DNA from: Sulfurimicrobium lacus
Lineage (GTDB): Bacteria; Pseudomonadota; Gammaproteobacteria; Burkholderiales; Sulfuricellaceae
Direction: 5' to 3'
Length of the DNA stretch: 64,000 bases
Assembly (NCBI RefSeq): GCF_011764585.1
Contig: NZ_AP022853.1
Coordinates: forward strand, 3,505,501 to 3,569,500
Shown: piece by piece, positions 47,346-56,007 of the stretch
Layout of the letters: every line of letters starts with the position of its first letter
Position numbering within the stretch: position 1 is the first letter of the stretch
Program-made: the position numbers and the translations under genes
Notes under the pieces: generated by a model
The model's input: the letters and a program-made list of their open reading frames with translations, nothing else
What the model was told of the DNA's origin: nothing
The model's database searches: none

Positions 47346-48434
47346 ATGGCTGATGAAAACTCGTTGGGCGCGATACTGCGAGCGCAAGGCGTCTCGCGGC
47401 GCGGCTTCCTCAAGTTCTGCAGCGCCATGGCCGCCCTCATGGCCCTGCCGCCGAGCATGGTTCCAGCCATCGCCGCCGCGCTGGACAAGGCTTTGCGGCC
47501 ATCGGTGATCTGGCTCTCGTTCCAGGAATGCACCGGCTGCACCGAATCGCTCACCCGCTCCCATACCCCCACGCTGGAAGCCCTGATCTTCGACGCCATC
47601 TCCCTCGACTACCACCACACCCTGCAGGCGGCATCGGGCGAAGCGGCCGAAGCTGCGCGCGCAGAGGCGATGAAGAAGTTCTACGGCAAGTACCTGCTGG
47701 TGGTGGACGGCTCCATCCCGACCAAGGACGGCGGCGTGTATTCCACCATCGCCGGCATGAGCAATCTCGACATGCTGCAGGAAGCCGCAAAGGGTGCGGC
47801 GGCGATCATGGCAGTCGGCACTTGCGCGGCCTTCGGCGGGATTCCCCACGCCAATCCCAATCCCACTGGCGCGGTAGCGGTGTCGGACATCATCAAGGAC
47901 AAGCCGATCATCAACGTTTCCGGCTGCCCGCCCATTCCGGTGGTGATTACCGGCGTGCTGGCGCATTACCTGACTTTCGGCACGCTGCCCGAACTCGACG
48001 ACCTGGGACGGCCCAAGGTGTTTTACGGCGAATCCATCCACGACCGCTGTTATCGCCGTCCCTTCTACGACCAGGGCAAGTTCGCCAAAACCTTCGACGA
48101 CGAGGGCGCGCGCAACGGCTGGTGCCTGTTCGAACTGGGCTGCAAGGGACCGACCACCTTCAACGCCTGTGCCACCACCAAGTGGAACCAGGGCACCAGC
48201 TTCCCCATCGAATCCGGCCATGGCTGCCTGGGATGCTCGGAGCCGAATTTCTGGGATGCCGGCAGCTTCTACCAGGCGCTCTCGACACCGATCACCCCGG
48301 TCGGCAAGGCCGCCGCCGTCGCTGCGGCAGCGGGCATCGTCGGCGGTGCCGCCATCGCCATGCACAACCGCCACGTCAAGGGCGCCGCCAAGTCGGAGCA
48401 CCAGACCGTGACGGTAAAAGACCTGGAGAAATGA
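47346..48434 (+). CDS. hynS: [NiFe] hydrogenase small subunit, Isp-type (group 1)
   Basis: 362 aa from ATG 47346 after AGGAGA. A Tat signal (SRRGFLKFCSAMAALMAL) precedes the mature part. FeS-binding cysteines are in QECTGCTES, ..GTCAAFGG.., SGCPP, and downstream ELGCKGPTTFNAC and GHGCLGCSEP. A C-terminal hydrophobic anchor (AAAVAAAAGIVGGAAIAM) is present. The order hynS-isp1-isp2-hynL is the Isp-type arrangement known from Thiocapsa and Aquifex. It is exported with HynL to the periplasmic side and feeds electrons from H2 to the Isp1/Isp2 membrane complex. Confidence 0.94.
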   Translation: MADENSLGAILRAQGVSRRGFLKFCSAMAALMALPPSMVPAIAAALDKALRPSVIWLSFQECTGCTESLTRSHTPTLEALIFDAISLDYHHTLQAASGEAAEAARAEAMKKFYGKYLLVVDGSIPTKDGGVYSTIAGMSNLDMLQEAAKGAAAIMAVGTCAAFGGIPHANPNPTGAVAVSDIIKDKPIINVSGCPPIPVVITGVLAHYLTFGTLPELDDLGRPKVFYGESIHDRCYRRPFYDQGKFAKTFDDEGARNGWCLFELGCKGPTTFNACATTKWNQGTSFPIESGHGCLGCSEPNFWDAGSFYQALSTPITPVGKAAAVAAAAGIVGGAAIAMHNRHVKGAAKSEHQTVTVKDLEK

Positions 48435-48435
48435 C

Positions 48436-49095
48436 ATGAGCGACATGGACTTGCTGCTTTGGGCCCGCGGTCCGGGCCTGCAGATCGCCCTGGCGATCTG
48501 CATCTTCGGCATGCTGCTCAAGCTGTTCGAAATCTTCAGCCTGGGACGCAAGCCGGACCTCTCCGTAGCGCGTCCGGGCAACGCCGCTGCCGGCTGGATA
48601 ACCATCTTCAGCCGCTCCCTGCCCAACCGCACCCTGCTGAAGCGCACGTTCCCGACCTACCTCATGGGCTACACCTTCCACATCGGATTTTTCGTCGCCC
48701 TGCTGTTCTTTGCGCCCCACATCCAGCTGTTCCGCAAGACCGTGGGCCTGGGCTGGCCGGCGCTGCCGAGCCAGCTGGTGGACGGCGTTTCCCTGCTCAC
48801 CATCGTGGCGCTGCTGCTGATGCTGGCCTACCGGCTGTATCACCCGGTCAAGCGCTTCCTCTCCACCTTCGACGACTATGCATCGTGGGCGCTCACGCTG
48901 GCGCCGCTGCTGAGCGGCTACCTGGCTTTCCACCACCTGCTGCTGCCCTACACCCTGATGCTGGCGGTGCACATCCTGAGCGTGGAGCTGCTGCTGGTGT
49001 TCATGCCCTTCACCAAGCTCGTCCATACCATGTCGCTGTTCGTTTCACGCTGGTACAACGGCGATGCGCTGGGACATAAGGGAGCGAGATTATGA
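48436..49095 (+). CDS. isp1: Isp1: cytochrome b-type membrane subunit
   Basis: 219 aa with five hydrophobic helices (for example IALAICIFGMLLKLFEIF; TFHIGFFVALLFFA; LLTIVALLLMLAYRLY; YTLMLAVHILSVELLLVF). Conserved His residues in helices (YTFHIGFF, AFHHLLL, VHILSVE) could ligate haem b, as in NarI-type proteins. It links the periplasmic hydrogenase to quinone and to Isp2. It starts 1 nt after the hynS stop and overlaps isp2 by 4 nt. Confidence 0.9.
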   Translation: MSDMDLLLWARGPGLQIALAICIFGMLLKLFEIFSLGRKPDLSVARPGNAAAGWITIFSRSLPNRTLLKRTFPTYLMGYTFHIGFFVALLFFAPHIQLFRKTVGLGWPALPSQLVDGVSLLTIVALLLMLAYRLYHPVKRFLSTFDDYASWALTLAPLLSGYLAFHHLLLPYTLMLAVHILSVELLLVFMPFTKLVHTMSLFVSRWYNGDALGHKGARL

Positions 49096-50357
49096 CAGCA
49101 TCGCTGGAGCGCGGGCTCAACGCCTTTCGCGAGGTGATGGACGCACCCATCGCCAGCTTCTTCAACAGTTGCGTGCACTGCGGGCTGTGCGCCGACGCCT
49201 GCCTGTTCCACACTGAAACCGGCGATCCGAAATACACCCCGATCCACAAGCTGGAACCCTTGCGCAAGCTGTGGAAGCGGGAATACACCCTGCTCGGCAA
49301 ACTGACCTCCCTGCTGGGGCTGGGCGCAACCATCAGCGACGAAGAACTGGAGGAATGGAGCCCGCTGGTGTACGACAGCTGCACCCTGTGCGGCCGCTGC
49401 ACCCTGATGTGCCCGGTGGGCAACGACATCACCTACATGATCCGCAAGATGCGCGAAGGCATGGCGGCATCCGGGCATGCGCCGGCGGGGCTGATCGACG
49501 CCACCCGCAGATCCATCGAGCTGGGCAGCCCGATGGGGATCAAGCCCAAAACCTTCATGGCCCGGGTGCACGAACAGCAGGAGGAAACCGGAATCGAAAT
49601 TCCGGTGGACAAGGCCGGGGCGGACTACATGGCGATCATGTCCTCGATGGAGATCATGGGCTATCCGGAATATCTCGGTTCCCTGGCGCGCATCTTCAAA
49701 CAGGCCGGCATCAGCTGGACGGTTTCCAGCGAAGCCTTCGAGGCCACCAACAGCGGCATCCAGATCGGCGTTTCCGACCTCGCACGCGAGATCGTGATGC
49801 GCATCGTCACCGTCTCGGAAAAGCTCGGCGTGAAATACGTCATCAGCCCGGAATGCGGCCACGCCTTCACCGCCCTGCGCTGGGACGGCCCGAACCTCAT
49901 CGGCCGGCCATACAAGTTCGAAGTGGTGCATATCCTCGAACTGCTCGACCAGTTGCTCAAGGATGGCCGGCTCAAGACCGAGGGCAAGACGGCGGAATCC
50001 CTCACCCTGCACGACCCTTGCCAGATCGTGCGGCGCGGCGGCATCGTGGCCGAGCCGCGCAACCTGATCAACATGGTGGCCAGCGATTTCCGCGAAATGG
50101 AAGATGCCGGCGTCTACAACTGGTGCTGTGGTGGCGGCGGCGGGGTATCGGCGATCACCCGTGCCGAAGAATTGCGCTTTACGGTGTTCAAAATCAAGAA
50201 ACGCCAGATCGAGAACACGGGCGCGGGCACCATGATCACCGCCTGCGCCAATTGCCGCAACGTGCTGGAGGAAGGGCTGGAGCACTACAACATGGACACC
50301 AAGATGATCGGCATCACCGAACTGGTGGCCGAATATCTGAAAAAAGATGAACCTTGA
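49092..50357 (+). CDS. isp2: Isp2: HdrD-like iron-sulfur protein with CCG domains
   Basis: 421 aa. Two [4Fe-4S] motifs lie near the N-terminus (CVHCGLCADAC, CTLCGRCTLMC). The C-terminal half has cysteine-rich CCG regions (CGHAFTA, CCGGGGGVSAI, and CANCRNVLEE) like heterodisulfide reductase subunit D. It should take electrons from Isp1 on the cytoplasmic side and pass them to a soluble carrier, or equilibrate them with thiol/disulfide chemistry; in a sulfur oxidiser, a link to DsrK-like or sulfur-compound reduction is possible. Confidence 0.9.
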   Translation: MTASLERGLNAFREVMDAPIASFFNSCVHCGLCADACLFHTETGDPKYTPIHKLEPLRKLWKREYTLLGKLTSLLGLGATISDEELEEWSPLVYDSCTLCGRCTLMCPVGNDITYMIRKMREGMAASGHAPAGLIDATRRSIELGSPMGIKPKTFMARVHEQQEETGIEIPVDKAGADYMAIMSSMEIMGYPEYLGSLARIFKQAGISWTVSSEAFEATNSGIQIGVSDLAREIVMRIVTVSEKLGVKYVISPECGHAFTALRWDGPNLIGRPYKFEVVHILELLDQLLKDGRLKTEGKTAESLTLHDPCQIVRRGGIVAEPRNLINMVASDFREMEDAGVYNWCCGGGGGVSAITRAEELRFTVFKIKKRQIENTGAGTMITACANCRNVLEEGLEHYNMDTKMIGITELVAEYLKKDEP

Positions 50358-50367
50358 AACCCCGTTA

Positions 50368-50478
50368 GCCACAGAGAACACAGAGATCACAGAGTAAGAA
50401 CTTCCGCTCGCCCGGCAGGCGCGGCGACAATCGACCGGAAACCTCTGCACTCTCTGTGTTCTCTGTGAACTCTGTGGC
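50368..50478. repeat. CACAGAG inverted repeat between isp2 and hynL
   Basis: GCCACAGAG-NN-CACAGAG-NN-CACAGAG (50368-50394) is mirrored by its complement at 50450-50478 (about 24 of 27 bases). The two are separated by a 55-nt GC-rich loop. It looks like a small dispersed hairpin element placed inside the operon. Confidence 0.75.
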
Positions 50479-50507
50479 CTGAACTGCTTTTTACAGGAAG
50501 AACCCGC

Positions 50508-52277
50508 ATGAACCAGCGCGTTGTCGTCGACCCCATCACCCGCATCGAAGGCCACTTGCGCATCGAGGCGGAAACCAACGAGCAGGGCGAGATCACCCGC
50601 GCCTCCAGCGCCGGCACCATGGTGCGCGGCATCGAGATCATCCTGCGCGGCCGCGACCCGCGCGATGCCTGGGCCTTCGCGCAGCGCATCTGCGGCGTGT
50701 GCACGCTGGTGCATGGCATCGCCTCGGTGCGCGCGGTGGAAAACGCGCTCGACTACAAGATTCCGCCCAACGCCCAGCTGATCCGCAACCTGATGATCGC
50801 GGCCCAGTACGTGCACGACCACGTGATGCATTTCTACCACCTGCACGCACTCGATTGGGTGGACGTGGTTTCCGCGCTGCAGGCCGATCCGAAAAGGGCT
50901 TCCGAGCTGGCGCAGAGCCTGTCGAACTACGCAAGATCCTCGCCCGGCTATTTCGCCGACACGCAGAAGAAGCTCAAGGTGTTCGTCGAATCCGGCCAGC
51001 TCGGCATTTTCAGCAACGGTTACTGGGGCCACCCGGCCTACCGGCTGCCGCCGGAAGCCAACCTGATGGCGGTCGCGCACTATCTCGATGCGCTCGCCTG
51101 GCAACGCGATGTGGCGCAACTGCACACCATTTTCGGCGGCAAGAATCCCCATCCCAACTTCGTGGTCGGCGGCGTGCCCTGCGCCATCAGCGTCCACCCC
51201 GAGCACCAAGGGCAGGGCAAGGGGCCGCATTTCCGTGGTGGGGCCGGGGCGACCGCGCTCAACATGGTGGGGCTGGAAAAGGTTAAAAATCTCATCGTCC
51301 AGATGCGTGACTTCGTCGATCAGGTATACGTGCCGGACACGTTGGCCATCGCCGGTTTCTACAAGGACTGGGCCGCCCAGGGCGAGGGGATCGGTAATTT
51401 CATGACCTACGGCGATTTCCCGGAAAAGGGGATGGACGACCCGGCCAGCTTCCTGATTCCGTCCGGCGTGATCCTCGACCGCGACCTGTCGCGCATCCAC
51501 CCGGTGGACCTCAATGCCGACGACCAGATCCAGGAATTTGTCGCCCATTCCTGGTACGACTACAGCGCCGGCAAGGACCAGGGCCTGCACCCCTATAAGG
51601 GCGAAACCACGCTGCATTACACCGGCCCGAAGCCGCCCTACCAGCACCTCGACACCGATGCTTCCTATTCCTGGCTCAAGTCGCCGCGCTGGAAAGGCAA
51701 GGCGGTCGAGGTCGGCCCGCTGGCGCGGGTGCTGATGCTGTACGCCAAAGGCCATGCCCAGACCAAAGAACTGATCGGCATGGCGCTGAGCAAACTGGAG
51801 CTGCCGGTCAGCGCCCTGTATTCCACTCTCGGCCGCACCGCTGCGCGCACGCTGGAAACCAAGATCATCGTCGACGCCATGCAGGGCTGGTACGACCAGT
51901 TGCTGGCCAACATCAAGGGCGGCGACGTGCGCACTTTCAACGAGACTTTGTGGGAACCCTCTTCCTGGCCGAAACTGGCCAAGGGCGTGGGCCACATGGA
52001 AGCGCCGCGCGGCGCGCTGGCGCACTGGATCGTCATCAAGGACCAGATCATCGACAACTACCAGGCAGTGGTGCCCTCCACCTGGAACGCCGGACCGCGC
52101 GACGTCGCGGGGCAGGAAGGCCCTTACGAGGCGGCGCTCAAGGGGCACAAGCTGCACGACCCGAAACAGCCGATCGAGATCCTGCGCACCATCCACAGCT
52201 TCGATCCGTGCATCGCCTGCGCCGTGCACGTGGTCGACCCGGCGGGGGAAGAGCTGGTGCAGGTCCGGGTCATATAG
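50508..52277 (+). CDS. hynL: [NiFe] hydrogenase large subunit, Isp-type (group 1)
   Basis: 589 aa from ATG 50508. N-terminal RVVVDPITRIEGHLRIE, nickel site L1 RICGVCTLVHG, and C-terminal site L2 DPCIACAVH, followed by VVDPAGEELVQVRVI, the tail a protease removes after the His. Both CxxC pairs for the NiFe(CN)2CO centre are complete. It is the catalytic partner of HynS. Confidence 0.95.
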   Translation: MNQRVVVDPITRIEGHLRIEAETNEQGEITRASSAGTMVRGIEIILRGRDPRDAWAFAQRICGVCTLVHGIASVRAVENALDYKIPPNAQLIRNLMIAAQYVHDHVMHFYHLHALDWVDVVSALQADPKRASELAQSLSNYARSSPGYFADTQKKLKVFVESGQLGIFSNGYWGHPAYRLPPEANLMAVAHYLDALAWQRDVAQLHTIFGGKNPHPNFVVGGVPCAISVHPEHQGQGKGPHFRGGAGATALNMVGLEKVKNLIVQMRDFVDQVYVPDTLAIAGFYKDWAAQGEGIGNFMTYGDFPEKGMDDPASFLIPSGVILDRDLSRIHPVDLNADDQIQEFVAHSWYDYSAGKDQGLHPYKGETTLHYTGPKPPYQHLDTDASYSWLKSPRWKGKAVEVGPLARVLMLYAKGHAQTKELIGMALSKLELPVSALYSTLGRTAARTLETKIIVDAMQGWYDQLLANIKGGDVRTFNETLWEPSSWPKLAKGVGHMEAPRGALAHWIVIKDQIIDNYQAVVPSTWNAGPRDVAGQEGPYEAALKGHKLHDPKQPIEILRTIHSFDPCIACAVHVVDPAGEELVQVRVI

Positions 52278-52281
52278 GCGA

Positions 52282-53499
52282 CTACTCGACGAAGGCGTCG
52301 AGCGGCAGCTTGAGCGTAAACACCGCTCCGCCAGCCGGATGGTTTGCCACGCTGAGTTCTCCGCCGTGGCGTGCGACGAGGCCGTAACTGATGGAAAGCC
52401 CCAGGCCGGTACCTTTGCCCACGGGCTTGGTGGTAAAGAATGGATCGAAGAGCTGGGTCTGATGTTTGGGATCGATGCCCGGCCCGTTATCGTGAAACGC
52501 AACAACCGCCCATTTTCCCTGCACGCTGCCGCTTATTTCCAGCACGCGCGAGACCTGCCCCGCGGTGGCATCGAGCGCATTCTGCAGCAGGTTGATGACG
52601 ACCTGCTGAATTTGTCCGCTGTTTCCGACCGTCGGCAAATGCTCGGGCATGTGGCTGATGACTTCGAGTTTTTCCGGCCCTGAGCCGACCACCCAGTGCA
52701 CCACCTTAGCGACGAGCCCGACCAGGTCGAACCGCTCGGTCTGCTCGGCGTCCCGCGCGGAAAAGCGCTTCAGCCCCTCGACGATGCTCTGGGTGCGTTC
52801 CGCCCCCTCCATGGTGCCGTCGATAAGCGGCTCAATGTCTTCCAGGATGCGGTCGATCCTGAATTTCTGACGCATTTCTTCGCGCGCCCCCAAATCCGCG
52901 CCGTCGTGAATCGCATCGAGGTAGGTTTTGAGGCGCTGGGTATAGCGTTGCAGCGCATGCACGTTGCCCAGGACGAAACTGATCGGGTTGTTGAGTTCGT
53001 GAGCGACGCCGGCCACCAGCCGCCCCAGCGCAACCATCTTTTCGGAATGCAGCAGCCTGCGCTGGGTCAGCTTCAGTTCCTCGTGCGCATCGTGCAGGGC
53101 CTCGTAGGCACGGCGCAGTTCCCCGATGGGCCGTCCGACCAGGACGTAACCGACTTCTTCTCCGTGCTGGTCGTAGCGCGGCGTACAGTTCATGGCGACC
53201 GGGATGATACTGCCGTCTGCGCCCCGCAACAGCATTTCGCAGTCCTCCATGCAGCAGATCGGGCCCTGTGTCTGCGGCATGCCTTTTATCGGCGGCAGGA
53301 TCGAGTCCTCGGCCAGCAGGTCCGCCAGCGCTGAGCCGCGCAATTCGTCCTCGCTGCGTCTCAGCAGCTTCACCAGGGCGCGGTTCACCTCCTCGATCCG
53401 GCCGGCGGGGCTGCAAACCAGCAGCACATCGGACATCGAAGCCATCACGCTCGACATGAACTGGCGGGCTTCATTCTCCTTTTCGTGCTTTTCGACCAT
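52282..53499 (-). CDS. hupT: HupT-type sensor histidine kinase
   Basis: 405 aa. One PAS domain (about 1-125) precedes the H-box GVAHELNNPISFVLGN (His167), whose HELNNP form is typical of HupT/HoxJ. The ATPase domain has NLLQNALDATAG (N box), DNGPGID, FDPFFTTKPVGKGTGLGL and GGAVFTL. No membrane helices. HupT kinases control hydrogenase genes through the NtrC-type regulator HupR and, in some species, the H2 sensor HupUV; neither lies in the window. It sits on the minus strand between the two hydrogenase operons. Confidence 0.9.
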   Translation of the reverse strand: MVEKHEKENEARQFMSSVMASMSDVLLVCSPAGRIEEVNRALVKLLRRSEDELRGSALADLLAEDSILPPIKGMPQTQGPICCMEDCEMLLRGADGSIIPVAMNCTPRYDQHGEEVGYVLVGRPIGELRRAYEALHDAHEELKLTQRRLLHSEKMVALGRLVAGVAHELNNPISFVLGNVHALQRYTQRLKTYLDAIHDGADLGAREEMRQKFRIDRILEDIEPLIDGTMEGAERTQSIVEGLKRFSARDAEQTERFDLVGLVAKVVHWVVGSGPEKLEVISHMPEHLPTVGNSGQIQQVVINLLQNALDATAGQVSRVLEISGSVQGKWAVVAFHDNGPGIDPKHQTQLFDPFFTTKPVGKGTGLGLSISYGLVARHGGELSVANHPAGGAVFTLKLPLDAFVE

Positions 53500-53780
53500 T
53501 TCTGTGCTGTCTTCCGATGACTTTGCCGGCGCACAACATGCGTGAAACGCGATCCCTATGGATCGCCCCCTCGCCGTGCGCCGCTTCAGCTTCTGTAATC
53601 ACTGGCGGGATGCAATAACCGTGCGCGCTTGACCGCTGGACAGCGGAGCGGGATTTGCTGCAGTAGCGGGCGAATAATTGGAAGCATATTAACCATTTCA
53701 ATTCAAAAAGCGAAAGCATACATTCCACAATTAAATAGCCAATTTCGCGGCGACCCTTTGTTTTCGTCAACCCCCTGCAA

Positions 53781-53796
53781 TGGCACGATTCTTGTA
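53781..53796 (+). promoter_or_regulatory. rpoN-dependent: Sigma-54 (-24/-12) promoter of the hyb operon
   Basis: TGGCACGATTCTTGTA: TGGCAC at 53781-53786 and TTGT at 53792-53795 keep the GG-N10-G(C/T) spacing of the sigma-54 consensus TGGCACG-N4-TTGC. The only departure is T for C at the last -12 base. HupR-type activation of hydrogenases uses sigma-54 or sigma-70 in different species; the sensor kinase next door supports activator control. Confidence 0.65.
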
Positions 53797-53811
53797 TAGG
53801 TCTTATACAAG
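53791..53811. repeat. Palindrome CTTGTATA-N5-TATACAAG overlapping the -12 element
   Basis: A perfect 8-bp inverted repeat with a 5-nt centre overlaps the -12 element and the expected start point. It fits an operator for a dimeric regulator that would block promoter melting. Inference. Confidence 0.5.
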
Positions 53812-53839
53812 TGTTGGTCCTATCACCAGGAGGGGCGTC

Positions 53840-55012
53840 ATGGGCAAGAACGAGAGTATTGAAGCGCTGGAGCATAGCGACGGCGTGGCGGCGCTGGAGC
53901 AGCGACTGGGTGTTTCGCGCCGCGAGTTTCTCCAGCTGTGCGCGGCCATGGCCACGACCATGGGCCTGCCGAAGGGCGCAGACGCAGCCATGGCCGAGGC
54001 TGTGGCAAGCGCCAAGCGACCTTCCGTGATCTGGCTGCACTTCCAGGAATGCACCGGATGCACCGAGTCCCTGCTGCGCGCCGAGCACCCCACCCTGGAA
54101 AAGCTGATCCTCGACGTGATCTCCCTCGACTACCATGAAACCCTGTTCGCGGCGGCGGGCCATCAGGCCGAGGCGGCGCGCAAGGACGCCATGAAAGCCA
54201 ACAAGGGCAAGTATCTGCTGGTGGTGGAGGGCGCCATCCCCATCAAGGACAAGGGCATCTACTGCAAAGTCGGCGGCCAGACCGCGGTGGACATGGTCAA
54301 GGAATGCGCAGCCGATGCCGGCGCCGTGGTAGCCATCGGCAGTTGCGCGTCCTGGGGCGGCATGCCGTCCACCGGAGGAAACCCGACCGGCGCGTCCAGC
54401 GCCGGCGAGGTGCTGGGCAAGGTGATCCCCAATATCCCCGGCTGCCCGCCCAACCCCTATAACTTCCTTTCCACGGTGGTGCATTACCTCACTTTCGGCA
54501 AACTGCCCGACGTGGACCAGCTGGGACGCCCCAAATTCGCCTACTCCCGCCTCATCCACGACAACTGCGAGCGCCGCGCGCACTTCGACGCCGGACGTTT
54601 CGCCATGGAGTTCGGCGATGTCGGCCACCGCAAGGGCTATTGCCTCTACAAGCTGGGCTGCAAGGGGCCGGAAACCTACGCCAATTGCCCGACCATCCTG
54701 TTCGGCGACGTCGGTTGCGCCAGCTGGCCGGTGGGCACGGGGCACCCCTGCATCGGCTGCACCGAGAAAGGGGTGGGGTTCAGCAAACCCATCCACGAGT
54801 TGGCGGAACTGAAGAATATCGTTCCGCCGCTGTCCTTCCCGCGCATCTTCGAGGATCAGGGCAAGGGAATTTCCTTCGGCTCGGCAGCGGCACTGGCTGC
54901 CATCGCGGGCGCCGCAGCGGGCGGTAGCGCGATGCTGGCGCGCAACCTGGGCGCAGCCCATGAGGCAGAAAACAAGACAGCGCCCAAGGATAAAGAGGGG
55001 GCCGAATCATGA
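53840..55012 (+). CDS. hybO: [NiFe] hydrogenase 2 small subunit HybO
   Basis: 390 aa from ATG 53840 after AGGAGGGG; the in-frame start at 53780 overlaps the promoter and is rejected. Tat signal SRREFLQLCAAMATTMGL. Cluster ligands are in QECTGCTES, GSCASWGG, PGCPPNP, YKLGCKGPETYANC and GHPCIGCTE. The C-terminus is hydrophobic (AAALAAIAGAAAGGSAML). With HybA, HybB and HybC it forms a periplasmic-facing complex that oxidises H2 and feeds quinone. It overlaps hybA by 4 nt. Confidence 0.95.
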   Translation: MGKNESIEALEHSDGVAALEQRLGVSRREFLQLCAAMATTMGLPKGADAAMAEAVASAKRPSVIWLHFQECTGCTESLLRAEHPTLEKLILDVISLDYHETLFAAAGHQAEAARKDAMKANKGKYLLVVEGAIPIKDKGIYCKVGGQTAVDMVKECAADAGAVVAIGSCASWGGMPSTGGNPTGASSAGEVLGKVIPNIPGCPPNPYNFLSTVVHYLTFGKLPDVDQLGRPKFAYSRLIHDNCERRAHFDAGRFAMEFGDVGHRKGYCLYKLGCKGPETYANCPTILFGDVGCASWPVGTGHPCIGCTEKGVGFSKPIHELAELKNIVPPLSFPRIFEDQGKGISFGSAAALAAIAGAAAGGSAMLARNLGAAHEAENKTAPKDKEGAES

Positions 55013-55995
55013 ACATGAAGCGGCGCGATTTCCTCAAGGGCGCGCTCGCCGGCGGGGCGCTTCTGACCAGCGGGGGGACCGTCGAAGCACGCGGCAACAA
55101 GCCCATGCCGCCCGGAGCGCTGGGGCTGCTCTATGACAGCACCCTGTGCATCGGCTGCAAGGCTTGCGTAGCCGCGTGCAAAGAGGTCAACGGCTTGCCG
55201 CCGGAATTTTCCACCGCGGAGAAATACTGGGACACGCCCCTCGACATCTCCGGCAACACCATCACCGTGATCAAGATGTACAAGTCCGGTACGGGAGAGA
55301 TCAAGAACAGCGAAGAGAACGGCTACGCCTTCATGAAGACGTCCTGCCTGCACTGCGCCGATCCCTCCTGCGTTTCGGCCTGTCCGGTGTCCGCCATGAC
55401 CAAGGACCCCGTCACCGGCATCGTGGCCTACGACAAGGGCGCCTGCATCGGCTGCCGCTATTGCGTGGCGGCCTGCCCGTTCGGGGTGCCGCGCTTCCAG
55501 TACGACAAAGCCTTCCCGCAGATCACCAAGTGCCAGTTGTGCCGGCACCGCATCCCAGACGGGAAATATGCTGCTTGCGCCGAGGTGTGCCCGACCGGCG
55601 CCACCTTGTACGGGCCGGTGAAGGACCTGCATGCCGAGGCCGAACGCCGCCTGGCGCTCAAGCCGGGGCAGGAAACCGAGTTCCCGCGCGGCAATCTCGC
55701 CACGCACGACCAGTCACCCCACGTCGCCAAAGCCGCCAAGTACGTGCAGCGCATCTACGGCGACAAGGAAGTGGGCGGCACCCAGATGATCAAGCTTTCC
55801 GCCGTGCCGTTCGAGAAACTGGGGCAGCCCAACCTGCCGGAACGCTCCTACGCCAGCATATCTGAAACCATGCAGCACACGCTGTACGGCTGGCTGATGA
55901 TGCCCCTCGCGTTTCTCGGGGTTTTGACCTATGTCGCAAAACGCAACGTCAAGGACGACATGGAAGAAACTGAAACCACACCAGAGAAGAAATAG
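55009..55995 (+). CDS. hybA: HybA: iron-sulfur electron-transfer subunit
   Basis: 328 aa. Tat signal (KRRDFLKGALAGGALL). Four ferredoxin-type [4Fe-4S] sets follow: CIGCKACVAACKEVN; CLHCADPSCVSACPVSAM; CIGCRYCVAACPFGV; and CQLCRHRIPDGKYAACAEVCP. A C-terminal helix (LYGWLMMPLAFLGVLTYVA) anchors it. It passes electrons from HybO to HybB on the periplasmic side. Confidence 0.94.
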   Translation: MNMKRRDFLKGALAGGALLTSGGTVEARGNKPMPPGALGLLYDSTLCIGCKACVAACKEVNGLPPEFSTAEKYWDTPLDISGNTITVIKMYKSGTGEIKNSEENGYAFMKTSCLHCADPSCVSACPVSAMTKDPVTGIVAYDKGACIGCRYCVAACPFGVPRFQYDKAFPQITKCQLCRHRIPDGKYAACAEVCPTGATLYGPVKDLHAEAERRLALKPGQETEFPRGNLATHDQSPHVAKAAKYVQRIYGDKEVGGTQMIKLSAVPFEKLGQPNLPERSYASISETMQHTLYGWLMMPLAFLGVLTYVAKRNVKDDMEETETTPEKK

Positions 55996-56007
55996 GAGGG
56001 CGTCTTC

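Larger units (their letters stand above)
53500..53839. promoter_or_regulatory. Control region upstream of the Hyb hydrogenase operon
   Basis: 340 bases without a gene, between divergently transcribed hupT and hybO. The part up to about 53650 is ordinary sequence. The stretch 53680-53780 is AT-rich. The right end carries a sigma-54-type promoter (53781-53796) and an overlapping palindrome (53791-53811). No canonical HupR site TTG-N5-CAA was found by eye. Confidence 0.6.

Noticed and set aside
48948-52505. A 1185-aa open frame on the minus strand
   Set aside because: It is the antisense shadow of isp2, hynL and the end of hupT. The translated sequence is rich in repeats of Asp, His and Val and matches no protein; GC-rich coding regions give such frames.
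53759-53771. TTG-N7-CAA as a HupR site upstream of hybO
   Set aside because: The known site has a five-base spacer; with seven it does not fit, and no better match was found by eye.
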